Source of the DNA: DATLZU01 sp051293835
Lineage (GTDB): Bacteria; Nitrospirota; Nitrospiria; Nitrospirales; Nitrospiraceae
Assembly (NCBI GenBank): GCA_051293835.1
Contig: JBPKMA010000010.1
Span: forward strand, 68,252 to 132,251
Direction of reading: 5' to 3'
DNA length: 64,000 bases
This document shows positions 31,079-42,000 of this stretch, piece by piece. The notes below the pieces were generated by a model. That model worked only from the letters and a program-made list of their open reading frames with translations, had not been told where the DNA came from and made no database searches. Each line of letters opens with the position of its first letter. Within the stretch, counting starts at the first letter, position 1. A program made the position numbers and the translations under genes.

Positions 31079-31383
31079 CTTCTCGACAGTCACTCGTTCA
31101 CCGGCCGATGGTCCAGGATGTCCAGCGCCTTGCGACCCGATGAGACTTCCAGCAGGTCCCGGCGCGAGTCCGCGAGTAAATGTTCTCACACCGCCTTTGT
31201 CCGTCAGCCCTTCACATGGATTGCCCGCCCTGACCAGTCAGGCCAACTGGGCGACTCCGCGCAACGGAACATGCGCTCGCGCGCGAAGACCCGCTCGGTC
31301 TGGACTTGCCGGTTCAACCCTTCAAATTGATCCGGCTGTCCAGCACGGCCTGGACGGTGACCGGCGACGAGAACGGCGTTTAC

Positions 31384-32207
31384 TTACATATGTCTCAGCT
31401 TCCGCAGCACTTCCATCCCGCGCCCTTCATCCTGCGTCCGACCGGCTCGCTCCGCAATGGTTGTCGTTGGCAATTCCGCGATGATCTGCGACACGGAGGC
31501 AGCGCGGGATGCCATGGCTCCAGTGCAGGGCACGCAACCGAGGCTGCGATAGCGGGTGCCGTTGCCTCGGTCGAAATACACCTCCGGCAGGGGATCTGTT
31601 CCAGCTCGATGTATTCCCAGACGTTCAGCTCGGTCCAATCGAGGAGCGGGTGAACCCGAACATGGGAGCCCGCAGGAAACGCCGTCTGATATTGATCCCA
31701 GAATTCGGGCGGCTGGTCGCGAAAATCCCATTCTCCGTGCTTGTCCCGCAAAGAAAAGTACCGCTCTTTCGCTCTGGTCCCTTCTTCGTCGGCGCGGATG
31801 CCCAGGATGATGGCGGTCCAACCGTGCGCCGCTATGGTTTGCTTGAGTGCCTCGATCTTCAGCGAGGTGCAACAGGTCACACGGCCGCGGTTCGGCCCCA
31901 TGCCGGCGGCCAGCGCCTGGGCGTTTTGGCCCACCACGAGATTCAGCCGCCACTCACGGCAAAGCCTGTCCCGAGAGTCGATCAACTCGGGCATTTCGTA
32001 GCCCGTATCGATATGCACCAACGGAAAGGGCACATGGCTGAAGAAAGCCTTGCGGGCAAGCCATAGAAGAACCGTCGCGTCCTAGCCCATTGACCACAAC
32101 ATAGCCAAGTCGTCGAAGTGGTGATACGCTTCGCGTAGGATATAGACGCTTTAGTCCTCCAGCGCGCGCAAGTGCTCCTTCGCGCGGTCTCTCATATCCG
32201 TTTCCAT
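31384..32207 (-). pseudogene. cysD: Sulfate adenylyltransferase subunit 2 relic
   Basis: Starting at ATG 32207 the frame gives METDMRDRAKEHLRALED, stop (TAA), SVYILREAYHHFDDLAMLWS and MG, stop (TAG), DATVLLWLARKAF. The second stop replaces the lysine codon of the PP-loop SxGKDS motif. It then runs VPFPLVHIDTGYEMPELIDS, TCCTSLKIEALKQ, ADEEGTRAKERYFSLRDKHG and HPLLDWTELNVWEYIELEQI. Near 31595 the frame shifts and continues as VYFDRGNGTRYRSLGCVPCT and AERAGRTQDEGRGMEVLRKL to a stop at 31384. CysD with CysN makes adenylyl sulfate. No cysN follows. Two nonsense codons plus a frameshift mean true decay is likely. Confidence 0.8.
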
Positions 32208-32352
32208 TTCATCCCGTTCCACAAGAAGCTTCGCCTCCGAGGAATCGACATGCGGAGAATGAATCGGTGATTCCCAGATGCCCGCGCCAATTGCCGGGCT
32301 GCCTGCAGAACCGACCGGCTAGGCTTGTCATGCCGCTGCGGCGCTTCCCCGC

Positions 32353-34737
32353 TCAATACGCTGCCGCTGGTGAAAGCGGCTCGTTCGAGACCAGCTTCAA
32401 AATCCGAAATCCATCGAACTTCGCGGTCCCGCTCCCCATCGAGATCAGACCGACCCGCCCGCCTTGTTGAACCGGTTCATCCGAAACCGCCAAGACCTCC
32501 GCCCCGTCGAAGAACAGGGCGAGACGCGGCCGGCTGAGATGGGCGAAGTTTTCTCGCTGAATACGTAACAGATGCCACGCACCGGGTTTCGGTTTGACCG
32601 CGGCCGTGCCAAGCAGTTTCATCCGTCCTTGCTCAATCCGATGGATCGCCACCTCGGTCATCGTGGAGTTCACCGTTGCCGCATAGATGGTCTTCCCATT
32701 CTGTCCGCTTACGGCAATCCCCGCTCGGCCTTTGTGTCCCTCGCCAAGCTTGAGCCGAACCGTCACGTCTACATAGCCGAAGGCCGCCTCTTCGGTCAGC
32801 AGCGCGTGCACGCAATCGGTCTCCGAGCAGACGGCATGATGCGTCAGCACCTGAGGCGCGCTGGGTGCCTCAGGATCGACCTCGATACGCCAGTCGGCCC
32901 GGTTGCCATGGACTTCGTCCGAAATGAGAAATCCCCGCGGAGCCGCGCCGGGCGGCTCGTTGTCGAACTCCCACACGCGAAGCAGATCCTGCGTCGGCGG
33001 GTTCGCATGGACGGCGACATCCAGCACTTCCTGGGAACGGACGGGAGAGGGCAGTGTCACCTCCGTTCCTTCGGGCACCAGGGCCTTGACCAGATCATTG
33101 CCCACCAAATGGGCCCAGACGCCGACCATCCCGACCGGGAGCGGAACACGGTCATGCCAGTGTTTGACGAGACGGACCCTGTCTTGCACGGTGCTCGGGG
33201 TGCGGTCAAGTGACAGCGTTTCCAGCAGAAGCAGGGCTTGCGCCGCCGTCATTTTGTCCAAAGGATCTTCTACCAGCTCCAACGCCTGCTCCGCCTCGCG
33301 GCGGGCGAGGTCATGCCACGGATGGGCATACCGGCGATTCCAGGCGAGCCACTGAACACGGTCCCAGGCCATTTCCGAAAGGAGCGCGCCGCGCCTTATG
33401 CCGTCCGCCGCGGTTGCCTCCTTGAGGAGGTGTTCGTGCACCGCCACCGCCGCCTCCGCGTTACCGTTCCATCGATACAACGCTCCCAGCTGACGACGGA
33501 TCTCCGGAGTCACCGCATCGCTGTTCACGACGATCTCCAGCGCGGCGATGGCGCCATACAATGCTTCAGCGGCGGGTTCCTCTCCCGTCGCCACGGCTGT
33601 GAGTTGCTGGCGCCAGGTCGGTGCCTGAATATTCCAATACAGCTCAGCGAGACGGTGCTTGACGGCCTTATCGGCCGCGTTGATGCCGCTTTTCTTGAGT
33701 CCCTCGTCCAGAAACGTCTCGAAGAACTCGGTCCCCAGCAGGCGGTTCGCCTCGGCATCGTCAGGATCAATGAGCAGGAGACGCTTCAGGAACGCCAGCC
33801 GATCATTCCGGATGGAGGAATGTTTGGCTCGTTCGAGCCCGGCTCGAAAGTGTTCCGCCGCCTCCCATTTGGTCCACCAGCGCGCCGAGCCAACGACCAA
33901 TCCTCCCTTGACCGAAGGCTCGACGGACGAGGCACCTGGACGTTCGAACGCGCGCCCGATGTTATCGGGATCAAGACCGTACCGCGCTCCGGGGATTTGA
34001 GGCGCATCGGTCAGCGCCTCGTTGACCACCGCCGTATCACGCGCATACCCGAGTTTTTGCAATCCGCTGACGACAACGAACCGAACGTCAACCTCTCGGA
34101 CAGGGCCATAGCGGCGAATCTGTCCGCTCGCCCACCACACTTCGCCCGGCTTGAGCGCCAACGGAGCGGTGAGAGGGTCGGGATAGGTGACGCGGACTTC
34201 GACCAGCGTGCCACGCACGGCGACCGGATCGTTCCTTTTCTCCTGAATCGCGATCGAGCGAGCGGGCCAAACCTTTTTCACGGTGATTTTGGGCGTCGTT
34301 TCCTTGACGACAGCGGGCGACACAAAGATCCCCGGCGGATAGTTCTTCCAGCTATCCGCCTGACGATGCGTCTCCGCAATCAATCCGAAACCGATCCCAC
34401 GACCCACCGCACCGAAGATGCCCGTTTCCGGTTCGTCGTCCACGAGGGCGCGATGGGCCTTCATCGTGTCATCCCAGCAGACCTTGTCGGTGTCTGGCGG
34501 CGCTCCTAATTGGCGGTGACGCGCCAGACAGCCCAGATCGAACGCGGCCCACTCCGCCACCTTTCCTGCCGCCATGGCCTCCACATACTGCGTGACAAGG
34601 CGGGCCGGATCCATGCCGGCCCGTTTGGCCTGCTTGTTTGGGGCCGTCATGTCGGCTGCTCTGCTTGGCACTGACAATCCAAGCAGCAAAATCACCGTGC
34701 CCGCTCGGATGCGAGCGAATGCCGTTGCGGATCTCAA
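32353..34737 (-). CDS. Large secreted protein, helical repeats plus C-terminal beta-sandwich
   Basis: A 794-residue protein with an N-terminal signal peptide (AFARIRAGTVILLLGLSVPS ending SRAADM). The middle (about 280-560) is helical with TPR-like spacing: AEHFRAGLERAKHSSIRNDR, LLLIDPDDAEANRLLGTEFF and GALYRWNGNAEAAVAVHEHL. The C-terminal 200 residues look like a concanavalin-A-like jelly roll (FGYVDVTVRLKLGEGHKGRA, GAWHLLRIQRENFAHLS, GGRVGLISMGSGTAKFDGFR), a domain often used for binding sugars or surfaces. I know no name for it. It is probably periplasmic or outer-surface. The 145 bases between its stop and the cysD relic hold nothing clear. Confidence 0.75.
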   Translation of the reverse strand: MRSATAFARIRAGTVILLLGLSVPSRAADMTAPNKQAKRAGMDPARLVTQYVEAMAAGKVAEWAAFDLGCLARHRQLGAPPDTDKVCWDDTMKAHRALVDDEPETGIFGAVGRGIGFGLIAETHRQADSWKNYPPGIFVSPAVVKETTPKITVKKVWPARSIAIQEKRNDPVAVRGTLVEVRVTYPDPLTAPLALKPGEVWWASGQIRRYGPVREVDVRFVVVSGLQKLGYARDTAVVNEALTDAPQIPGARYGLDPDNIGRAFERPGASSVEPSVKGGLVVGSARWWTKWEAAEHFRAGLERAKHSSIRNDRLAFLKRLLLIDPDDAEANRLLGTEFFETFLDEGLKKSGINAADKAVKHRLAELYWNIQAPTWRQQLTAVATGEEPAAEALYGAIAALEIVVNSDAVTPEIRRQLGALYRWNGNAEAAVAVHEHLLKEATAADGIRRGALLSEMAWDRVQWLAWNRRYAHPWHDLARREAEQALELVEDPLDKMTAAQALLLLETLSLDRTPSTVQDRVRLVKHWHDRVPLPVGMVGVWAHLVGNDLVKALVPEGTEVTLPSPVRSQEVLDVAVHANPPTQDLLRVWEFDNEPPGAAPRGFLISDEVHGNRADWRIEVDPEAPSAPQVLTHHAVCSETDCVHALLTEEAAFGYVDVTVRLKLGEGHKGRAGIAVSGQNGKTIYAATVNSTMTEVAIHRIEQGRMKLLGTAAVKPKPGAWHLLRIQRENFAHLSRPRLALFFDGAEVLAVSDEPVQQGGRVGLISMGSGTAKFDGFRILKLVSNEPLSPAAAY

Positions 34738-35162
34738 GGTTCTCTTGCCTCCAATGCTTTAACACTCTGGTGTCTTGTGCAGAGCTGGATCCCGCTGCGC
34801 TGCATGAGAAGATCGTGCACGGCCCGTCAACGTCGGATCCAAGAGATGGAAACCCGCCTTTCTCCCGCGGTTCCCCGCTCATCCTGGTTGCAACGGCCAG
34901 GTGGGCAAGCGGAGTGCCAAAGTTCGACGAAGTCTGTTCAGAGAAGAACAGAGGCGCAACTCAGCTTGACTGCTCATCAGGCGGCCGACTCTCCTCGCAC
35001 TGGTTGCGAAACGCACCGTAGAAATCTCGCACCATTGATCCACCGCCGTGTGCGCACACACAACCCGCACGGACTTTTGTGCAACTCTGCCCCAGGCAGT
35101 TCTGGGATGGAACTGCCCAAACCTTCTTGAACCTTATCTCAAGGCGTGCACCTTAATTCAAT
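34738..35162. other. 425 bases, no gene seen; contains a hairpin past the response regulator
   Basis: Holds the upstream region of the secreted protein (minus strand) and the downstream region of the response regulator gene. The only clear structure is the hairpin at 35095-35117. Confidence 0.5.
35095..35117 (-). terminator. Hairpin downstream of the two-component operon
   Basis: GGCAGTTC and GAACTGCC form a perfect 8-bp stem with a 7-base loop, 46 bases after the response regulator stop. No U-tract follows, so it may be a rho-dependent or weak terminator. Confidence 0.4.
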
Positions 35163-36566
35163 TCACTGTTTCTTCCGGCGACGGTCCAGCATCCAGCGGG
35201 TGATCCCCAAATACTTGGCAGCCCGCGTCTTGTTCCCTTCTGACCGCTGCAGCACCTCGGCGATGATCCGATCTTCCAGGTCCGCCAAGGATTGTTCCCC
35301 GACACGGAACCGGATTTGCACGGTCATCGGGTCGTCCGAACTGGCATCGGCTGGCTGGGCTCTCAAGGGAGAGCCAAAGACCGGCCCGGTCACTCCCAGG
35401 AGATCGGATGGAAAGTGGACCGCTTCGAGTTGGTCTCCGGAGCAGAACAGCACGGCGCGTTCGATCAAATTGCTTAGCTCACGCACGTTGCCCGGGAACT
35501 GGTACTTCCCCAAGACGATTTGGGCACTTTCCCCCAGCGCGCGAACCGGTTTTTTGAGTGCCAGGGCGGAGCGGGCAAGAAATTGCTCCGCCAATGGAAT
35601 GATATCCTCGCGGCGGTCCCGCAGGGGCGGCACAGTCAAGGTCACGACGTTGAGCCTGTAGTAGAGGTCCTCACGGAACTCGCCTTTCGCGACGGCCTCT
35701 TTAAGATTGCGGTTGGTTGCGGCCATGAATCGAACGTCGATCGGAATGCTCGTCGCGCCGCCGACCCGGCGCAGCGTCCGCTCTTCGAGCACCCGCAACA
35801 ACTTGGCCTGCAACGGGAGGGGAAGATCGCCGATCTCGTCAAATAAGACGGTGCCGCCTTCAGCCATCTCGATCAAACCGCATTTCCTAGCCGAGGCTCC
35901 GGTGAAGGAGCCTTTCTCGTGGCCAAACAACTCGCTTTCGAACAACTCGCACGGGATCGACGGACAATCAACCTCGATGCAAGGCTTGTCGGCCCGGGCG
36001 CTGTTGAAATGAATCACGCGACCGATGTACTGCTTGCCGGAACCGGTTTCGCCCTGCAGGAGCACCGTCACCCGGTCGTTTTTGGCAAGCTCCCGCACCT
36101 GCTGCAGAAAGGCCTGGGTGATAGGGCTCTTGGCGACCATGCGATCGAGGGCGTAACGCTCTGTGTCCTGACCGCTGTGCAGTTGCACCTGCCGGCGCAG
36201 CGCGAGCAAATCCGTGGCGCGACCCAGCGCGTGCAGGAGATCGTCCATGTCGATGGACTTGGCGACGAAATCGAAGGCGCCGAGCCGCATCGCGTCGACC
36301 GCATCCTTCACGGTGCCCCTGGCCGTCAGGAGAATGACGAGAAGATTCGGAAAAACCTGTTTGACGCGGGTCAGCACGTCCAGACCGGAGAGATTCGGCA
36401 TGAGGAGATCGAGCACCAGAATATCGGGCTCGTAGGTGCGGAGCATCGCGAGGGCTTCCTCTCCCGATCCGGCGGTCTGCACCAGGTATCCGTGGTCGGC
36501 CAGCCTTAGCGCGAAGGCTTCCCGAACGGACTCTTCATCCTCCACCAACAGGATTTGCCATGCCAT
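35163..36566 (-). CDS. Sigma-54-dependent response regulator (NtrC family)
   Basis: A 467-residue protein with three domains. The receiver (1-120) has the acidic pocket LLVEDEE and phospho-acceptor D53 (VLDLLMP). The AAA+ sigma-54 activation domain (140-375) has Walker A GETGSGKQ at 172-179, the sigma-54 contact loop as GSFTGA (219-224) and Walker B LFDEIGD at 241-247. The C-terminal Fis-type helix-turn-helix is NKTRAAKYLGITRWMLDRR. It activates sigma-54 promoters when phosphorylated, presumably by the kinase encoded one base upstream. The lysine after Walker A GSGK is followed by Q where E is usual. The target genes are not visible; the dab operon on the same strand upstream is a candidate. 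Confidence 0.92.
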   Translation of the reverse strand: MAWQILLVEDEESVREAFALRLADHGYLVQTAGSGEEALAMLRTYEPDILVLDLLMPNLSGLDVLTRVKQVFPNLLVILLTARGTVKDAVDAMRLGAFDFVAKSIDMDDLLHALGRATDLLALRRQVQLHSGQDTERYALDRMVAKSPITQAFLQQVRELAKNDRVTVLLQGETGSGKQYIGRVIHFNSARADKPCIEVDCPSIPCELFESELFGHEKGSFTGASARKCGLIEMAEGGTVLFDEIGDLPLPLQAKLLRVLEERTLRRVGGATSIPIDVRFMAATNRNLKEAVAKGEFREDLYYRLNVVTLTVPPLRDRREDIIPLAEQFLARSALALKKPVRALGESAQIVLGKYQFPGNVRELSNLIERAVLFCSGDQLEAVHFPSDLLGVTGPVFGSPLRAQPADASSDDPMTVQIRFRVGEQSLADLEDRIIAEVLQRSEGNKTRAAKYLGITRWMLDRRRKKQ

Positions 36567-36567
36567 A

Positions 36568-38562
36568 CTAACTCTTCAACGGAAGCCAGATTTCGACGAC
36601 CGCTCCGCTGCCTAGAGGACTAGAAATGGCCAACTGGCCACCGTGCCGTTCCACGATGTCCTGAGTGATGGTCAGGCCCAGGCCGACTCCCTTCGCCTTG
36701 CCGCTCGTGAAAAACGGTTCATAGATGTGTTTCAGATCCTCCGGAGGGATCCCTTTTCCCGTATCCGCGAAGGTGACGAGCACGCCGGCGGTCCGACGGG
36801 TGTCCCGCTTCATGGCGATCGTCAGATCGCCGCCGTTGGGCATCGCCTCGATCGCGTTCATGGCGATGTTCAGATAGACCTGCTGAATGTGCGCTCGCGA
36901 GACTTCCACCGGAGGGAGATCCGCTTCCAAATCTTTTTTCACGGCGATGCGGTGTTTGACCAGATTCGGCCGGAGCAGGGTTAAGGTGTCGTCGAGCAGG
37001 GCCGCCAGATCGCACGGCCGCAGGTCGAAGGGCCGCGGCCGGAGCTGTCCCAGATGCGATTCTAAGAGTTCGTCGATCCGCGCGGCTTCACGGGCGATGA
37101 GGCGGCACCGATCCCGAGCGGCCGGTGGCAGCGTGTCCTGCTCAGCCAAATGCGTGGCGAGACTTCCAAGGCCAATCAACGGATTGCGGATTTCGTGCAG
37201 AATCCCGCCGGCGAGCTGGCCGACGAGTTTTACCTGCTCCGTATGACGCAGCGCCTCCAGCATCCGCTCCCGCTCGCTCAGATCGGTGAGAATCGCCAAG
37301 TAGTACCGGATCGCCCCGTCCGGATCCTTCACCGGACTTACGCTTTCCCACACCAGAAACTCGGAGCCGTCCTTGCGCCGGTTGACGAAGCGGTCCACGA
37401 ACGCGTGTCCCGAGCGGATCGTCTGCCACAACCGTTCGTAGAATTCCGGGGCGTGCTTCCCGGATTTCAGGACTGCCGGAGTCCGTCCGATCACCTCCTC
37501 CCGCTTCCATCCCGTCATCCGCTCCATCGCTGGGTTCCACTCGAGCAAACGGCCTTCCGTGTCGGTCAACATGATGCCGTCCTGCACCAGCTCGAACAAC
37601 CGATGGTAGAGCTGCAGCTGGGTTTCCTCCCGGCGCCACCGCTCCAAAACCGTGGCTACGGTGTTCGCCACAGAGCACAGAAACTCCAGCTCTTTGTCGG
37701 AAAATTCCCGGGCGCTTTTGCTATGGGCGCCCATGACGCCGTAGACACGATCCTGGACCATCATAGGGGCGCTCATGCCCGAGATCCCGCCGTGCTCGAA
37801 CAGGAGCCGCGATGGCGTGAAGCGGGCTTCGTGGCGGAGATCACGAACGACGACCGGACGACGCTCCCGGATGGCGTAGCCAGCTTGAGAATGGGTTCCC
37901 CCTTCGACGGTCAGGCTGCCGATCAATCCTTCCCGCCAACCGACCCCTGCCACGAGGTAGAGGTGTTCGTCGGATTCCCGTGGAATCAGAATCTTACACA
38001 GCTCGACACTGAGGGCCTCCGCAGTCAGCCGAACCGCTTCGTTCATGATTTCCTGGACCGCCACCCCGCTGACCGCCAGTGCGCCGATCCGGGCGAGCAC
38101 CGATTGGAACCGGGCGGCCTGGGACGCCTCGTGTGCGAGCAGGGTGCGCTCGGTGACGTCCTGAAGGACCAGGAGCACGCCCGCGCCGCCGTGATAGGGA
38201 ACCACGTTGAAACGGCATTCATAGACGAGCGGCCGACCCTGACGATCGGTCAGACGATATTCCTTGACGCTGCGAGCTCCGAGCAGCTCTCGACTCCAGG
38301 TGTTGGCTTCGGCCAAAAGACGCGCACGAAGAGTCTGGGACACGGCACCCGATGGCAACGGCTCGGCCTCTCCTGCAGTCGGAGTGTCGAGGAGTTCGCC
38401 GAATCGCGCGTTCTCGTAGATCGGGATTCCCTGGAAGACGAAACAGAGACCCCCGTCGATGCAGTCGCCGACCCAGGCTAGTACTTCTGCGGCAGCGACT
38501 TCTGATTGGGTCAACAGCGGCGGCTTCGGTCGTGGACGTCTGGCTGGCGATGTGCGCTCCAT
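36568..38562 (-). CDS. PAS-GAF-PAS sensor histidine kinase
   Basis: A 664-residue soluble kinase with no membrane helices. An N-terminal PAS domain (about 25-135) is followed by a GAF domain (about 150-320; AVSGVAVQEIMNEAVRLTAE, YGVMGAHSKSAREFSDKELE) and a second PAS domain (DGIMLTDTEGRLLEWNPAME, SVSPVKDPDGAIRYYLAILT). Then come the HisKA phospho-acceptor (GGILHEIRNPLIGLGSLATH) and the ATPase domain (NAIEAMPNGG, FADTGKGIPPEDLKHIYEPF, GLGLTITQDIVERHGGQL). It is NtrB-like in build and sits directly upstream of its NtrC-type partner. A cytosolic signal such as redox state or a small ligand is likely, but which one cannot be told. The stop is one base before the regulator start. Confidence 0.92.
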   Translation of the reverse strand: MERTSPARRPRPKPPLLTQSEVAAAEVLAWVGDCIDGGLCFVFQGIPIYENARFGELLDTPTAGEAEPLPSGAVSQTLRARLLAEANTWSRELLGARSVKEYRLTDRQGRPLVYECRFNVVPYHGGAGVLLVLQDVTERTLLAHEASQAARFQSVLARIGALAVSGVAVQEIMNEAVRLTAEALSVELCKILIPRESDEHLYLVAGVGWREGLIGSLTVEGGTHSQAGYAIRERRPVVVRDLRHEARFTPSRLLFEHGGISGMSAPMMVQDRVYGVMGAHSKSAREFSDKELEFLCSVANTVATVLERWRREETQLQLYHRLFELVQDGIMLTDTEGRLLEWNPAMERMTGWKREEVIGRTPAVLKSGKHAPEFYERLWQTIRSGHAFVDRFVNRRKDGSEFLVWESVSPVKDPDGAIRYYLAILTDLSERERMLEALRHTEQVKLVGQLAGGILHEIRNPLIGLGSLATHLAEQDTLPPAARDRCRLIAREAARIDELLESHLGQLRPRPFDLRPCDLAALLDDTLTLLRPNLVKHRIAVKKDLEADLPPVEVSRAHIQQVYLNIAMNAIEAMPNGGDLTIAMKRDTRRTAGVLVTFADTGKGIPPEDLKHIYEPFFTSGKAKGVGLGLTITQDIVERHGGQLAISSPLGSGAVVEIWLPLKS

Positions 38563-38685
38563 GCTCGGTCAGGCGACAGGGATGAAAGGCGGACCGATTC
38601 TGCCGCCAGGGACAGTATACTGGCCCGGTCCGGAGACAGTCGAGTGAGCACCAGCCGCGACCGCAGCACGCGTCATTGATCCAGG

Positions 38686-39015
38686 TTATTGGGCGACGAA
38701 ATGCTCCCGGCGGCTGACCGCCACGTCGCTGACGAACATGGCGCCGGAATGCTTGTTGAAAAGCGGACCCAGGCCGGCCAGGATCGGCTCGACCTTCTCT
38801 TCCGGCACAACAGTGAACACAATCACCTGGCTGCTGGTATCGTTGAACAGCAGGTGACCCTCGTGAAAACCGTGGTGCCCCTTGCCCGACACATTATTGA
38901 TGATTGTATAGCCGGTGGCGCCAACGCGGTCCAGGAGATCAGTGACAAATTTCAAGTGTTCGCCCTGCACGACGATCTTGATTTCCTTCATCGGATGCAA
39001 CGTCAAGCCGATCAT
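38686..39015 (-). CDS. PII-superfamily signalling protein of the dab operon
   Basis: A 109-residue protein starting at ATG 39015, with a GAGGAG site that lies inside the end of dabA. It shows the ferredoxin-like PII fold: MKEIKIVVQGEHLKFVTDLL, DRVGATGYTIINNVSGKGHH, QVIVFTVVPEEKVEPILAGL and NKHSGAMFVSDVAVSRREHF. The T-loop lacks the canonical uridylylated Tyr segment and is His/Gly rich, as in carbon-associated PII-like proteins (SbtB type). By inference it senses an adenine nucleotide or bicarbonate status and controls the DabAB complex. It overlaps dabA by 77 bases in a different frame, so translation is probably coupled. Confidence 0.8.
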   Translation of the reverse strand: MIGLTLHPMKEIKIVVQGEHLKFVTDLLDRVGATGYTIINNVSGKGHHGFHEGHLLFNDTSSQVIVFTVVPEEKVEPILAGLGPLFNKHSGAMFVSDVAVSRREHFVAQ

Positions 39016-42000
39016 GGTGTGCTCCTCTTCGTATCCATCCGCCGGCGCGGTCATAGTGGTGGAACTCGCCGTCCTGCGGGTCGAGTGCCGCGAGTGCAAC
39101 CCATCCCAGATTGAACAATTGTTTGAGCAACGGGTGGCGGTTGATGATCGCGGTGATGCGCTCGCGCGGCGCCTCGATGACAGCGAGCAGGCGCATCGGT
39201 TCGTGATAGGGCAGTCGGCCACTCAAGACCGTCTGGGCGGGCAGCCCGATGCGTAGGTCGCTCCACACGCCGGTCATCACGCCGATCCGGCCGACCACGT
39301 TGTGATACACCTTGCTGCCGCTGCCGTAGACTTCGTTGTCGACGGTCGAGAAATAATGTTCCATGTTGATCCACTGTGCGACCACCAGCGGCCCGGTCAT
39401 AATGGTTTCCAACAGCTTGCCAGAGGCGTCCTGTCGATGGTCGTACGAATGCAGAAAGGCGCGCCCCTGCAGGTCGACCGGCTGGGACAAGGCCCGGCGC
39501 CCGATGATCATAAGGCTGTTCCGAGACAATCCCCATTCCGGCCGGATCTCCGCCCAGTCGCGGCTTCGTCGTTGAGCCTGTCGCCGCGCCGCCCAGGGGT
39601 CAAGCGGAGCCGTCGGTCCATCGAGCGCGCGGGCGCGCTCCAGCGCGGTCCGAGCGCCGGCTTCTTCCAAATCCTCCATAAGCCGCTGCAGATCCTTGCG
39701 GTGCGTCGCCGGCACATCCTCCAGATCGACGAAACGGACGGTGTCGGCCGTGGTGTCGTGCTGCGCCGCAAAGAAATGCGTGTCGCTCGGAATCGCGATC
39801 CCGCGCGCCTGCAGCAACTCCCGCACGGCGGGCTTGTTCGCCATCGCGGCGATGACCCGTGCGTTGGAGAGTCCCTGATTTCCTCCGCAGGCCCCGCAGT
39901 CGAGGGCGGACTCGTAGGGATTGTTGTCCGAGGTGCTGCCGTGTGCGCAGAACAGCACCACACGTGCGAAGTTGGACGTGAGCCCAGTTAAGCGGAGCGC
40001 AGCTTCGACATAATACGCCTGCTCGATAACGGTGAACCCGGTTTGGGTAATGCGCTGCAGCCGCTCGGAAATCCCGCGCGGACTGATCCGATGGTGTTCG
40101 CGCAGTTCCCGGTAGAAGGCTTCTTCCTCCTCCGGAGCCAGGCGCAGGACGCTCGCCACTTCCCCGTCGGGGCCGTTCGCCTGGCTGAGGGCTTTTTTCC
40201 GAATCTTGTCCAGCAACGCGGGAGAGAGGGCAGCGCCCGTCAGGCCGAACCGTTCGCGCAGCAGCTCCCGGATCTGGGCCTGCTGTTCGGCCGCCACCAT
40301 TTCTTCCGCTTCTTCCCGGGTGAGCTTCTCAACTGTCAAGGTCGTTGCCACGGATGGAACCAGGAGCCGTTTCACCCATTGGCTCGCAGCCTCGTACCAA
40401 ACGGGAAACAGCGACTTCCCGAAAAGGGGCAAGCTGAAGAACCATCCAAGAGCCTCGACCATGACATAGGGCGTGACGACGTTTCCCTTCAAATCATGCA
40501 GCAGGGCGTGCGCCACCTTGCTGAGCCGCGCCGCCGTCTGGTGACGCTCGGCGACCGCTCCGTGATAACTGCGAGGCACCTCGCGAACCCGATTTTTCGG
40601 TTTCAGCAGGACCGGGCAGTGAGAGATGGCGTAGGATGCGTTGAAGGGCTGATAGTCCAGGGGCACGCCGAAAAAGCCTGCGAGTCCTAGCGTTTCGTAG
40701 CCCCCGCGATGTTCTAGATGCCGGCGGAACACCTCGGACCGCACGTCGATGCAAAACACGACTTGAGCGAGCGGTCTCGACGGCGGGTCCTGATCCGGGA
40801 CTGGCGCGGATGCGGAACTCCGGCAGGCAGCCGCAGCGAGGCGGTTGAGCATGTCGCAGCGATGGCGTGCTTCGAGGGCTTCGAGCCAGTACCGGCCGTG
40901 CTCCGAAGGCGGAAACCCGTCAAGCCAGTCGAGCACCGTCCGGATGTCAGAGGGAGGAGTTGACTGGATGGCATCCGGATCGATCGAGAGCGCCTGCGCG
41001 AGGCGCACGAGAGAACGGGCTGCCGCCTGCGGCGCATTCTGGATCTCTTGTTCGAGGCGCCGCTCGTATTGACGACGGCCTTCATCTTCCCAGGCGGCCT
41101 GGTCGTGCCGATGGCGGGAGCGAGCAAGCCGTCGGACACACGCGAACTCGGCTCCGGACAGGCGTCCGGCCACCCATTCCCGTCGCAGCCAACAGGCGTG
41201 CGGATGTTGGTCGATGAACCGCCGAATTTCCTCGTAGTCGCCGGGCAGACCGAGGTGATCGCGGCACATCCGCTCCACCAGCTCGCGTTCATAGAACAGG
41301 CGGACCGCCAGATAGTTCACGAGATCGACAGGATATTGCTCCTGCCAGGGGAATCCAGTCTGATTCGCCCGCCACTTGATGTAGCCGGTCCATCCCGGCA
41401 GGGCGGCGAGATGCAGGGTCAAATAGGCTTCCCACGTTGCCTTGGGAAGTTTCAGATGCGTTAAGCTTTCCAGGATCGCATCCTCTGGCTGGTCCGGCAA
41501 GGCCCGAATCTTCTTGGCCGCGTGGCGGATGCCGATCAGACGAAGGACGGCGTCATATTGCGCCAGGGTTTTCCAGGCCAGGTAGAAGGTCCGCTCCCGG
41601 TACGGCATCGACCAACTCGCTTCGCCCTCATCCAGGAAGGCCGCGCACCACGTCGTCATCTCCCGATTGATGATCTCCGCAATCGTCGAGCCGACTGTCC
41701 GGTCGCACCACGCGCTCAACGTTTCTCGCGTCACGAGGGCATCCGCGCTCTCCCGCATCAACGAGCACCGGGCAGGAGCGCCTTGCATGACCGAGGTTGC
41801 CCGCAGCCAAGACGCGAGCTTCGAAATGGTGTCCCGGTCATCTTCGTCCTTGCCGCGACGCCCCTGGGGAGCAGGTTCCGTCACGCCGTGGATCATGGAG
41901 GCGGCCAGCACGTCCAGGTGCGAAACGGACCGTCCCGCAAACGCGGCCTGTTTGTCGGAGACGAGAGGCCGAAGAGCCGCCCGCACATCTTCGGCGCCAA

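Noticed and set aside
35080..35100. Possible sigma-54 promoter (TGGGGCAGAGTTGCA on the minus strand)
   Set aside because: Spacing between the GG and GC elements is nine instead of ten, and it lies inside the hairpin arm behind the response regulator.
37150..38481. 443-residue plus-strand frame
   Set aside because: Shadow of the histidine kinase gene, which has all its domains in the correct frame.
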